A stretch of DNA of 46,892 bases from Acidobacteriota bacterium (GTDB lineage Bacteria; Acidobacteriota; Terriglobia; UBA7540), in NCBI GenBank assembly GCA_003225365.1, contig QHZN01000091.1, forward strand, positions 1-46,892. Reading direction: 5' to 3'. Below are positions 17,361-25,397 of this stretch, piece after piece (position 1 is the first letter of the stretch; the number at the start of each line of letters is the position of its first letter). The notes beneath the pieces were generated by a model. That model made no database searches, was not told the origin of the DNA, and saw only the letters and a list, made by a program, of their open reading frames with translations. The translations under genes were made by a program, and so were the position numbers.

Positions 17361-18000
17361 CATGCGAGCCGCGTTTCTCTCTTTGTTTTTTGCTCTGCTT
17401 TCCTGCCTCCGAAGCCGCGCGTCGCCGCAAGGGGAGAATCCGCCCTGCGGCACCAAATCGATACACTGCGGTGGGGTGGTCACAGACCGCTGCGTCTAAG
17501 CTCTGCTGGTCGTGTCTTGTGGGTCTGGCTGTTGTGCTTATGGGGTAGCTGGCGCTCCCCCCTGGTGATCGTCAAGCCGGAGACAGTCGTCCGTTGTCAT
17601 CGAAAAGACTTTCGCCTCTACTGGACCTGGAAAAGCAGACGCGCTTGTCTTGGCAGGCCGGACATTCCCCAGGAGGTTCGGGACCTCATCGGAAAGATGA
17701 GCATGTGGAATCCGCTCTGGGGAGCTCCGCGGATTCATGGGAATTACTCAAGCAGGGGATTAAACTTTCGCAAGCGACGGTGGCCGACTACATGGTCCGC
17801 GGAAGGAAGCCGCCTTCGTAGAGTTGGCCTGCCTTACTGAACTGCCGCGTAACGAGTTTAGCGTCGGTCGATTTCTTCACGGTGCCGAGTACTTGCTTTC
17901 GAGTGCTGTTTGTCTTTGTAGTTCTGGCTCATCATCATCTGCACCACATTTATTTTGACGTGACGGCCAATCCCGCTGCCGCATGGACCCATCTGGCACT
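17361..18000 (+). pseudogene. integrase-core (DDE) transposase remnant, multiply frameshifted
   Basis: The coding signal moves between frames. ATG 17361 gives an N-terminus ending CLRSRA. Another frame gives ALRHQIDTLRW through VIVKPETVVRCHRKDFRLYW and GKMSMWNPLWGAPRIHG to about 17740. A further frame gives LLKQGIKLSQATVADYMVRG, and one more gives FRVLFVFVVLAHHHLHHIYF to about 17990. These blocks in this order are the helix-turn-helix and DDE core of an IS3-like integrase-core transposase common in soil bacteria. The DDE domain is truncated after its first strands. A second remnant of the same family lies at 42295-42558 on the other strand. Confidence 0.85.
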
Positions 18001-18231
18001 TCATATCCGATTCCTGGAGCCCCGAGATCGGGCCCGCCTGCGCAAATTCAATTCTGTGCCGGACCTTACGCCGGTCGTTCCCTTACTGTCAATCTCAGGT
18101 CTAGTTGAGTCGGTTCAACAGTGCGGTGGTTGATAGGCATCGTCCAGATCTTCATATCCCGCCAAGGTGAAAATCATTGTCCGCTCGCGCGGCGCGGAGT
18201 ATCTTTCTTGTTCCCGGAAGGAGAGGGCGGC

Positions 18232-19317
18232 ATGGTGCACAATCTCGCGCAATACCTACACGTTCAGCCGACGTTGTTTTACACACTCATCTTCGCGGCC
18301 CTGATCGTCGCGGCGCTTGCCATCGGGTTCGTGCTCAGCCGCGTCTTCCAGTCCTGGGCACGCAAGCTCCACAACACCTGGGGCGGATTCGTCCTCGCCC
18401 TGCTCGCGACGCTGTCCGTGCCTTTGCTAGTTCTTCTGGCCCTATATATCGGGATGGAATCGCTTCCGCTGCCGCGCCTTTACGAGCGCATTGCCTCGAA
18501 GCTCATTTTCGCGCTGGTGGTTCTGGCGATCTCCTATTTTCCCGCCAAGGTGCTGTTGCTGTTTCTTGGCGGGATGAGCGAGAAGCATGCGGGCCTTAAG
18601 CAGGTGGCGCAGCCGGCGTCGTTCATCGTCAAGGCATTGTTCGCGCTGTTCGCCGTCGTCATCGTGCTCGAGAACCTGGGAGTTTCTCTGACCGCTGTTT
18701 GGACGACGCTGGGCGTGGGAAGCGTGGCGGTGGCGCTGGCACTTCAGGATACGCTCGGCAATTCCTTCGCCGGCCTTTTCGTGATGATCGACCAGCCCAT
18801 TCGCCCTGAGGATTACATCAAGCTCGATTCCGGCCAGGCGGGCTATGTCGTGAGGATCGGCTGGCGTTCGACGTATCTGAACACGCTCGACGGCAACAGC
18901 ATCGTCGTGCCGAACGCCACGCTCGCAAAGGCCGTCATCATCAATTACTCGCTGCCGCAAACTCGCCTGAGTGTGCCCATCGCGGTCAGCGTCGCTTACG
19001 GCACCGACCCGGAGGTCGTTACAAAAGCGCTGCTCGAGGTGGTTGACCAAGCCGGCCGCGATGGCCTGGAAGGGTTGCTGCTTTTTCCCCCGCCCGGGGT
19101 CAGCCTTAATCCCGGCTTCGGCAATTCATCGCTGGACTTTACGCTGGGCGTTCAGGTGCGCGAGTTCCGCGACCAGTTCCGCGTCCAGAGCGAGCTGCGC
19201 AAGCGAATCCTAGCCCGGTTCGCTCAGGAAGGTATCAAAATGACCTTCCCGATCCAAACTATCGTTCTCGATAAGTCATCGCTCGCCGCGCTAGGGAAGC
19301 CTGCGGTGAACGTGTGA
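18232..19317 (+). CDS. MscS-family mechanosensitive channel
   Basis: 361 residues from ATG 18232, chosen for the GGAAGGAG ribosome site upstream; the open frame begins at 18121 without family similarity. Transmembrane helices lie near residues 14-38, 50-75, 90-115 and 140-185. The pore-lining block VWTTLGVGSVAVALALQDTL and the following NSFAGLFVMIDQPIRPEDYI are the MscS signature, then a beta domain (GNSIVVPNATLAKAVIINYS) and a cytosolic alpha/beta cage. The channel opens on membrane tension to release osmolytes. It stands alone between the transposase remnant and sod. Confidence 0.92.
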   Translation: MVHNLAQYLHVQPTLFYTLIFAALIVAALAIGFVLSRVFQSWARKLHNTWGGFVLALLATLSVPLLVLLALYIGMESLPLPRLYERIASKLIFALVVLAISYFPAKVLLLFLGGMSEKHAGLKQVAQPASFIVKALFALFAVVIVLENLGVSLTAVWTTLGVGSVAVALALQDTLGNSFAGLFVMIDQPIRPEDYIKLDSGQAGYVVRIGWRSTYLNTLDGNSIVVPNATLAKAVIINYSLPQTRLSVPIAVSVAYGTDPEVVTKALLEVVDQAGRDGLEGLLLFPPPGVSLNPGFGNSSLDFTLGVQVREFRDQFRVQSELRKRILARFAQEGIKMTFPIQTIVLDKSSLAALGKPAVNV

Positions 19318-19545
19318 ACGTCAGAGGCGAATGGGACAGGGTTTCCGCGAGAGCGGCCAAGCCTCAACGCAATGCTTTTTGCTGTGGTCGCCGCACCTTG
19401 ATTTGGCACGGAGCATCCATTAATGTGTATCTCCCCGCTCGGGGGAACGTGGGCGGAGGAGGCGCGCGGGATTCGGTTTCACCGACCCCGCGGCCCAAGA
19501 GGAGTTTCTAGAGGCGAGGTAAGATCAATTATAAGGAGGCAAGCT

Positions 19546-20190
19546 ATGGCAACTTCAACTGCTGTCCAAGGAGGTTTTATGCCGTTCTCACTTCCGCCTC
19601 TGCCTTATCCGGCAGACGCGCTTGAACCGACCATTGATAAAACGACGATGGAGATTCACCACGGCAAGCATCACAACGCCTATGTGACGAACCTCAATAA
19701 GGCGCTGGAAGGCCATGCGGCGCTCGCTTCGAAGAGCGTGGAAGAGCTGCTCGTGAACAACTGCGCAGCCGCGCCGGAGAATATTCGGACCGCGGTGCGC
19801 AACAACGCCGGCGGGCACATCAATCATACGATGTTCTGGCAGATCATGGCGCCCAAGGCCGGCGGGGCGCCTAAAGGCAAACTCGCCGACGCCCTTAAGA
19901 GCACGTTCGGCAGCTTCGATACCTTCAAAGAGAAGCTTACGGCCGCGGGCATGGGCCGCTTCGGCTCGGGCTGGGCGTGGCTGGTCGCGCACGCGGGAAA
20001 GCTCGACATCATCTCCACCGCCAACCAGGACAGCCCCGTCATGGAAGGCCAATACCCGGTGATGGGCGTGGACGTCTGGGAGCACGCCTACTACCTGAAA
20101 TATCAGAACCGGCGGAACGAGTATTTGGCCGCGTGGTGGAACGTCGTCAACTGGCCCGAAATCGAAAAACGCTTCGGGGCGGCGAAATAG
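19546..20190 (+). CDS. sodA: superoxide dismutase, Fe/Mn family
   Basis: 214 residues from ATG 19546, or 203 residues from ATG 19579; both starts have a strong AAGGAGG ribosome site. The second matches the family N-terminus ([16 protein letters not shown]) and the first adds only eleven residues that are not a signal peptide. Metal ligands are visible in [20 protein letters not shown] and [10 protein letters not shown]. The GGHxNH pattern and the [16 protein letters not shown] context resemble Mn-type or cambialistic enzymes more than Fe-type. It dismutates superoxide in the cytosol. Symbol is by family, metal not proven. Confidence 0.93.
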   Translation: MATSTAVQGGFMPFSLPPLPYPADALEPTIDKTTMEIHHGKHHNAYVTNLNKALEGHAALASKSVEELLVNNCAAAPENIRTAVRNNAGGHINHTMFWQIMAPKAGGAPKGKLADALKSTFGSFDTFKEKLTAAGMGRFGSGWAWLVAHAGKLDIISTANQDSPVMEGQYPVMGVDVWEHAYYLKYQNRRNEYLAAWWNVVNWPEIEKRFGAAK

Positions 20191-20200
20191 GAGCTCGAGG

Positions 20201-20287
20201 GAGTCGCTCCGTCCGGAGTCTGTTTGTCGGGAGTCCGTCGATGCCCTTGCGGCTGGGCGGACTCCCAGACCATGGACCGAGCGACTC
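20201..20287. repeat. 87-nt nested inverted repeat between sod and the Mo-hydroxylase genes
   Basis: Outer arms GAGTCGCTCCGTCC (20201-20214) and GGACCGAGCGACTC (20274-20287) pair at 13 of 14 positions. Inside are GTCTG/CAGAC (20218-20222, 20266-20270) and the perfect 9-bp GGGAGTCCG/CGGACTCCC (20229-20237, 20258-20266). It would form a long stem. There is no T-tract, so it fits a REP- or MITE-like element, or an RNA-stabilising stem, better than a terminator. Confidence 0.6.
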
Positions 20288-20357
20288 ATGGACACGTTCA
20301 ACGTGAAACCTGGGCGGCCTTCCTGCCGTCTGAATCACTGAACGCGCGATTCGGGCC

Positions 20358-20837
20358 ATGGCGAAAATCACCGAGCTTCAGGTCAACGGCGCGCGCTGCC
20401 CGATCGAGGCGGACGAAGCCACGCCTCTGTTGGTGGTGCTGCGCGACCAGCTTGGCCTCACGGGCGCGAAATACGGTTGCGGGGAAGGCCAGTGCGGCGC
20501 TTGCACGGTGCTCCTGGACAGCAACCCGCGCCACTCCTGCAATACACCGGTTGGAAAAGCCGCCGGTCACTCGATTACCACTATCGAGGGCCTCGCCGCC
20601 AACGGCCGCCTCCATCCTCTCCAACAAGCGTTTCTCGACTCCGGCGCCTTCCAGTGCGCCTATTGCACTTCCGGAATGATTTTGACCGCCGCCGCGCTTC
20701 TCCGCGTCAATCCCCATCCGAGCGAAGACGAGGTGCGGCGCTTTATGAACGGCAATGTTTGTCGCTGCGGGACGTATCCGCGCATTGTAGAGGCTATTCT
20801 CGGCGCGGCGGAGACCATGGCGAAGAACAAGTCATGA
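20358..20837 (+). CDS. [2Fe-2S] subunit of a xanthine-oxidase-family molybdenum hydroxylase
   Basis: 159 residues, normal for the small subunit. An N-terminal plant-type ferredoxin domain carries CGEGQCGACTVLLD, with a fourth Cys in RHSCNTPV. A C-terminal helical domain carries CAYCTSGMI and NVCRCGTYPRI. The two clusters pass electrons from the molybdenum site to an external acceptor. It resembles the alpha subunit of isoquinoline 1-oxidoreductase and of membrane aldehyde oxidoreductases. Its stop overlaps the large-subunit start (ATGA). No FAD subunit is encoded here. Confidence 0.93.
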   Translation: MAKITELQVNGARCPIEADEATPLLVVLRDQLGLTGAKYGCGEGQCGACTVLLDSNPRHSCNTPVGKAAGHSITTIEGLAANGRLHPLQQAFLDSGAFQCAYCTSGMILTAAALLRVNPHPSEDEVRRFMNGNVCRCGTYPRIVEAILGAAETMAKNKS

Positions 20838-22990
20838 GCGCGAACCTGGGGCCGCAATTCGAAATCGAATTCGAGCGCTACGAGCTCAGCGCCGGCCTGC
20901 CTTACCATTTTGAGTTCGGCCGCCGCGAATTCCTGAAAGTCTTCGGCGGCGGGGTGGCCGTGGTGTTGATCGTTCCCCGAGCCGCCGCGGCGCAGGAATC
21001 GGGACGGAGACAACGCGGGTTCGAAGAGAGCATGCCGGCGGAAATCGGCGCCTGGCTGCACCTCAGCGAAAACGGCGCGGTGACGGTGTTTACAGGGAAG
21101 GCGGAGGTCGGGCAGAATATCCGCACCTCGCTCACGCAAGCGGTGGCGGAAGAGTTGCGCGCGCCCCTCGGTTCGATCCAGCTCGTCATGGCCGACACCG
21201 AGAAGACGCCCTTCGACATGGGCACCTTCGGCAGCCGCACCACGCCGCAGATGAATTTGCAATTGCGCCGCGTCGCCTCCGCCTGCCGCGATCTCGTCAT
21301 CGCGCTCGCGGCGAAGGGATGGAACGTGGACGCGAAAGGGCTGGTGGCGGAGGACGGAGAAGTCCGCGATCCGGCCGGCGGCAAAGTTCTCTCTTACGGT
21401 GAACTCGCGCGCGGGCAGGCGCTCGCGAAAGCCGTCGTCGCCGAAGACCCGCTTTTACCTGCCTCCGCCTGGACGGTTGCCGGCAAGCCGCTTCCCAAAG
21501 TTAACGGCGAGGATTTCGTCACAGGCAGGCACATTTACACCCCCGACGTAAAACGCCCGGGGATGGTTTACGGCAAAGTGCTCCGGCCACCGTCTTACGG
21601 AGCCACGCTCGAATCGCTCGACACAAGCGCCGCGGCGGCGCCAAATGTCATCGTGGCGCGCGACGGAGATTTTGTCGGCGTCACCGCGCCGAGCGAGCCC
21701 CAAGCCGAGCAAGCCCTGGCGAAGCTCGAGGCAAAATGGAAAACCGTGCCCAGGCCGTCGAGCCGCGAACTGTTCCAATATCTCAAAGCCAACGCGGAAA
21801 CGGGCGGGCGCGGCGGAGAGCCGTTCGAGACCGGCTCGGTTGAAGAGGCATTAAAGTCCGCCGAAGCGCGGCTCGAGCAAACCTACACCGTCGCCTACAT
21901 CCAGCACGCCCCGCTCGAGCCGCGCGCTGCCGTGGCGGAGTGGAGCGGCGGGAAGCTCACCGTCTGGACGGGCACGCAGAGGCCTTTCGGCGTGCGCTTG
22001 GAGCTTGCCGAAGCGTTCCGGATTCCCGAGGACCGGGTGCGTGTCATCGTGCCCGATACCGGAGCGGCGTACGGCGGCAAGCATACGGGCGATGCGGCCA
22101 TCGAGGCGGCGCGGCTCGCGAAAGCGGCGGGGCAGCCCGTCAAGCTCGTCTGGACACGCGAGGAAGAATTCACCTGGGCGTACTTCCGGCCCGCCGGCGT
22201 GATCGAGGTTCGCGGCGGCGCGCGCGCCGACGGCACGCTCACCGCCTGGGAATTCCACAACTATAATTCCGGCCCGTCCGCTATCCGCACGCCCTACGAA
22301 GTCCCGAACCAGCGCATCGAATTTCATCCCGTGAAGTCGCCGCTTCGCCAGGGCTCGTATCGGGCGCTCGCCGCGACGGCAAACCATTTCGCGCGCGAGT
22401 CGTCCATGGACGAGCTCGCGCACGCCCTCCCGCATGGCGGGATGGACCCCTTGGAATTTCGTTTGAAGAATCTGAAGGACGAAAGATTGCGCGCGGTCTT
22501 CCAGGCCGCGGCGGAAAAATTCGGCTGGGGGAAATCGCAGCCCGCGGCGGGCCACGGCTTCGGCATCGCGGGCGGGGTTGAAAAGAACGGCTACGTCGCC
22601 ACCGCGGCCGAAGTGGCTATTGAAGATAATAATGTGCGTGTGGTGCGCGTCGTCACCGCGTTCGATTGCGGCGCGGTCATCAACCCCGACGGCTTAAAAA
22701 ACCAGATTATGGGCGCCAACATCATGGGCCTCGGCGGCGCGCTCTTCGAGGCCATCGAATTTGAAAACGGCCGCGTCCTGAATAACCGCTTCTCGAAATA
22801 TCGCGTCCCGCGCTTTCGCGACGTTCCCGCCATCGAAGTCGTGCTCCTCGACCGCAAAGACATACCCTCCGCCGGCGCGGGCGAAACGCCCATCGTCGGC
22901 TTGGCGCCCGCGGTCGGGAACGCCGTCTTCCACGCGAGCGGCACCCGCCTGCGGTCGCTGCCCATGGTCCCGAACGGCCTCAAGGCGTGA
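20834..22990 (+). CDS. molybdopterin-binding large subunit, Tat-exported (IorB-like)
   Basis: 718 residues from ATG 20834 (ATGA overlap with the small subunit). Near residue 34 a twin-arginine signal GRREFLKVFGGG is followed by a hydrophobic stretch and AAAAQ, so the complex is probably folded in the cytoplasm and exported by Tat. Domain order is Mo-binding half (GAWLHLSENGAVTVFTGKAE), an aldehyde-oxidase a/b hammerhead (DFVTGRHIYTPDV), then the second Mo half with YGGKHTGDAAIEAARLAKA, RQGSYRALAATANHFARES and GAGETP holding the catalytic Glu. It hydroxylates an aldehyde or N-heterocycle; the substrate is unknown. Confidence 0.9.
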   Translation: MSANLGPQFEIEFERYELSAGLPYHFEFGRREFLKVFGGGVAVVLIVPRAAAAQESGRRQRGFEESMPAEIGAWLHLSENGAVTVFTGKAEVGQNIRTSLTQAVAEELRAPLGSIQLVMADTEKTPFDMGTFGSRTTPQMNLQLRRVASACRDLVIALAAKGWNVDAKGLVAEDGEVRDPAGGKVLSYGELARGQALAKAVVAEDPLLPASAWTVAGKPLPKVNGEDFVTGRHIYTPDVKRPGMVYGKVLRPPSYGATLESLDTSAAAAPNVIVARDGDFVGVTAPSEPQAEQALAKLEAKWKTVPRPSSRELFQYLKANAETGGRGGEPFETGSVEEALKSAEARLEQTYTVAYIQHAPLEPRAAVAEWSGGKLTVWTGTQRPFGVRLELAEAFRIPEDRVRVIVPDTGAAYGGKHTGDAAIEAARLAKAAGQPVKLVWTREEEFTWAYFRPAGVIEVRGGARADGTLTAWEFHNYNSGPSAIRTPYEVPNQRIEFHPVKSPLRQGSYRALAATANHFARESSMDELAHALPHGGMDPLEFRLKNLKDERLRAVFQAAAEKFGWGKSQPAAGHGFGIAGGVEKNGYVATAAEVAIEDNNVRVVRVVTAFDCGAVINPDGLKNQIMGANIMGLGGALFEAIEFENGRVLNNRFSKYRVPRFRDVPAIEVVLLDRKDIPSAGAGETPIVGLAPAVGNAVFHASGTRLRSLPMVPNGLKA

Positions 22991-23007
22991 GACGCAATGG
23001 TAGCCAA

Positions 23008-23027
23008 GGTCCCGCATCTGCGGGACC
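23008..23027. repeat. perfect 9-bp hairpin just after the Mo-hydroxylase stop
   Basis: GGTCCCGCA-TC-TGCGGGACC begins 18 bases after the stop at 22990. The stem is strong but the following bases (GTGGTTTCGCC) lack a T-run. It may terminate or protect the 3' end, or be a REP-like element. Confidence 0.5.
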
Positions 23028-23476
23028 GTGGTTTCGCCAAACCAGAAAGCCCGCAACACAAATACCGTGCCGTGGCGTCCAAATCCAAGCGCAGCCAACG
23101 TTGACCAGAACGCGAGCAAGGCGGTGGTCTCGACACGAGGAGGGGACGCGGAACGGGCAAATCGCTTGGACTTTACTGGCCATCTTCAAAGGAGGCAGCG
23201 GTTCGTGTCGCTCTGACTCGAGCTCGACGTTGCATCCGAAGGGCGCACCGTTCGCGAAGCCAAGAAGATGTGGGCGGATGCGGCAAGCGTTTAGTTGGAA
23301 AACGGATTTGAGAGCAACTCTCCCTACCCGCGCGCCGTCCGAACGCGATTCGTAGCCACCTTCCCGTAGGCCGGGCCACATGCCTCGACCAGTCCGGGGG
23401 CCCCGGCAACTTTTGTGGGACGAGGAAAGCGCGCCCGGGGCCGGCGCTTCGATCTCCAGTCTCGGGCCGCGCTCGG
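23028..23476. other. about 450 bases with no supported gene
   Basis: Both strands contain open frames, but their products are Arg/Ser/Pro-rich translations without domain similarity or ribosome sites. The right end leads into the 33-nt repeats that precede the AAA+ gene. Confidence 0.4.
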
Positions 23477-23509
23477 TTACGCCATTTAGCGTTACGCCAA
23501 TCGGCGTAA
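23477..23509 (+). repeat. 33-nt hairpin repeat, copy 1
   Basis: The copy reads TTACGCCATTTAGCG followed by TTACGCC-AATC-GGCGTAA. The second part is a perfect 7-bp hairpin with loop AATC. Copy 2 starts 26 bases later in the same orientation with three differences in 33. No match to a protein-coding frame was found. Confidence 0.8.
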
Positions 23510-23535
23510 ACAGTTGGGTTCCAGCCCCTTGCGTA

Positions 23536-23568
23536 TTACGCCGTTTAGCGTTACGCTAATCAGCGTAA
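23536..23568 (+). repeat. 33-nt hairpin repeat, copy 2, abutting the AAA+ start codon
   Basis: The hairpin here is TTACGCT-AATC-AGCGTAA. Relative to copy 1, the C at position 22 has become T and the paired G at position 26 has become A, so the base pair is kept. The third difference is A to G at position 8. The repeat ends one base before the ATPase ATG at 23570 and occupies the place where a ribosome site would be. Confidence 0.82.
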
Positions 23569-23569
23569 T

Positions 23570-24712
23570 ATGGCCTCGAGCGAAAACCCTTTCGTTTTCG
23601 GCGAAATCATTGACGACGTGAATTTCGTCAACCGAACTGACGAACTTAGCCAACTCGTCAGAGACTTGGCTGACGGCCAAAAAGTGTTCTTGTTATCTCC
23701 CAGACGCTTCGGAAAGAGCTCGCTGGTGGCTCTGGCCCTTCTCAAGTTGAAGAAGAGACACATTCATACCGTCAGCTTGACGGCGAGCAGCTACTCGAGC
23801 TACGCCCAATTCCTGGAAAAGTTTGCTGAGAAAGTGTTGCGAGCCGCCGGTCCTTGGGAGCGTGTTAAAGATTGGGCTACGCGATTTGGCCGGCAGGTAA
23901 AGCCCGACATCAGCATCAACATGACGACTGGGGAGATCAGTCTGTCCCTAGGCAAAGGGGCGGGTTTTGACCCCACACCGATCGCACCGGAGGTTTTTGC
24001 GCTGCCGGGAGAGTTGACCAAAAACGCCGGATTTCGGATGGCGATATGCCTCGACGAATTTCAGCAGATTTCCCGATTCAATGGGGGCTCGGTCGAAAAT
24101 GCCATAAGGAACCAGGTTCAGCAGCAAAGAGAGGTAGGTTATGTTTTCGCGGGATCTCAACCGTCGTTGATGAAGGAAATGCTTTCCGCCAAACGTCCCT
24201 TTCATAAAGCCGGCCCCCAGATGTTCCTGGACAAGATTCCGGCAAGAGACTGGAAGGACTCTATTGCCCGCCATTTTCGCAAGAGGGGCAGGACGCTTGA
24301 CGACCCGGGTTTAGATACGCTGCTGGCTTCCGCTGATTTAATTCCCTATGACGTGCAGCGTATCGCGCATGAGCTTTGGGATTACTCGGAATTGAAGGAT
24401 AAACGCAAACTCGATGCGTCAGACGTGAAGGCCGTCACTGAAAGTCTTGTCACGAGCCAGTCCACTTACTATGAGTTTCTCTGGGAACAACTTTCGGCGC
24501 GGCAACGTGCAGCGCTACAGGCGGTCGCTTACCGCGGGGCATCCGATATCTACTCCCAAGGCGTCCGCGAAGAATTTCACCTCGGGCCCGCGTCTTCTGT
24601 TCAGAAGGCACTTCAGTCGCTTGATTCAAGAGATATCCTGGATCGGTACAAAGGCAACTATTTCTTCCTGGACCCGCTCTTTCCTTTCTGGATTAGAAAG
24701 AAGGGCGCATAA
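23570..24712 (+). CDS. AAA+ ATPase of the archaeal-ATPase (COG1672-like) type
   Basis: 380 residues. N-terminus MASSENPFVFGEI, then FVNRTDEL, the Walker A variant SPRRFGKSS at 43-51, Walker B CLDEF at 160-164, and a sensor-like YVFAGSQPSLM at 191-201. A C-terminal winged helix (SARQRAALQAVAYRG, SSVQKALQSLDSRDILDRYK) covers about 300-370 and ends FFLDPLFPFWIRKKG. Such STAND-like ATPases are common and largely uncharacterised; some sit in mobile or defence contexts. The start codon lies one base after a 33-nt hairpin repeat and has no Shine-Dalgarno site, and a third repeat copy follows the stop by six bases. Confidence 0.85.
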   Translation: MASSENPFVFGEIIDDVNFVNRTDELSQLVRDLADGQKVFLLSPRRFGKSSLVALALLKLKKRHIHTVSLTASSYSSYAQFLEKFAEKVLRAAGPWERVKDWATRFGRQVKPDISINMTTGEISLSLGKGAGFDPTPIAPEVFALPGELTKNAGFRMAICLDEFQQISRFNGGSVENAIRNQVQQQREVGYVFAGSQPSLMKEMLSAKRPFHKAGPQMFLDKIPARDWKDSIARHFRKRGRTLDDPGLDTLLASADLIPYDVQRIAHELWDYSELKDKRKLDASDVKAVTESLVTSQSTYYEFLWEQLSARQRAALQAVAYRGASDIYSQGVREEFHLGPASSVQKALQSLDSRDILDRYKGNYFFLDPLFPFWIRKKGA

Positions 24713-24718
24713 GAGCGG

Positions 24719-24751
24719 CTATGCCATTTAGCGTTACCCCAAAAGGCGTAT
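24719..24751 (+). repeat. 33-nt repeat, copy 3 (decayed), downstream of the AAA+ gene
   Basis: Same orientation and length as copies 1 and 2, sharing the core GCCATTTAGCGTTAC but with six differences from copy 1 overall. Its hairpin arms no longer pair fully. The ATG of the next gene lies at its third base, so the first ten codons of that gene are repeat-derived. Confidence 0.72.
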
Positions 24752-25284
24752 TCAGCCTAAAATGGTTGGCTCGACTCAGCCTGACCGCGTTGTTTCTTCT
24801 TCCCTGCCTTTATTGGTCCCTCGACCTCCTCCTTCATTTGCTAGAAGAGCCCTGGTATCTCTTGGCGAATTTTGTCCTTCCCGTGGCAATTTCATTGGTA
24901 GCATACGCCTGCTGCGTTTGCTGGGGTCGGAGGTTGGGTTGGGGGTACGTCCTTGGTTTAAGCTTCGGGACATGGCTTGGGATATGGCTGCTCGGACCTT
25001 GGTATCTTCTCGTCGGAAGCCATTTGGTCTGGGAGCCAGTTTCAGGACCCGGTTTGTCCGCGCATGACGCTCCAAGCATGATGCTTTCTTTCCCCTTCTT
25101 ATCGACGGTCGACGTCTCAACCTACGATGGCTCGCTGCCTGCGCCGTTCTTTACGGCAATTGGTGTGGTCGGAGCCGGTTGGATATACCAGAGGCTAAGA
25201 AAATCGGGACATGCGGGCACGTACCGTGGAACCGGCGTGCGCGGGGTCCGCGGCTTTTCGACAAGCCCAGATATAGAACCGTAG
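24721..25284 (+). CDS. small multi-pass membrane protein, unknown
   Basis: 187 residues. Hydrophobic segments at about 17-35 (LARLSLTALFLLPCLYW), 45-65 (WYLLANFVLPVAISLVAYAC), 75-105 (LGWGYVLGLSFGTWLGIWLL) and 140-160 suggest four transmembrane helices, with a basic C-terminal tail. No family recognised. The first ten residues are encoded by repeat copy 3, so the true start may be a later TTG such as the one near 24766. It follows the AAA+ gene by eight bases and could be its membrane partner, which is inference. Confidence 0.55.
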   Translation: MPFSVTPKGVFSLKWLARLSLTALFLLPCLYWSLDLLLHLLEEPWYLLANFVLPVAISLVAYACCVCWGRRLGWGYVLGLSFGTWLGIWLLGPWYLLVGSHLVWEPVSGPGLSAHDAPSMMLSFPFLSTVDVSTYDGSLPAPFFTAIGVVGAGWIYQRLRKSGHAGTYRGTGVRGVRGFSTSPDIEP

Positions 25285-25397
25285 GGCGAAGGACCGGTCC
25301 CTGCTATCCCGCTTGCGCGAAAACCTTTGTCAACTCCTTAAAGGCGAATATCCTTCCGGATCTTATGTTAAACTTGTTATCTCCTCGGAGGGGAACT

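Noticed and set aside
18442-19050. 202-residue minus-strand frame in the MscS gene
   Set aside because: His/Arg/Asp-rich shadow of the channel sequence.
23477-24751. CRISPR-like reading of the 33-nt repeats
   Set aside because: Only three copies, with spacing of 26 and about 1150 bases, one decayed, and no cas genes nearby.
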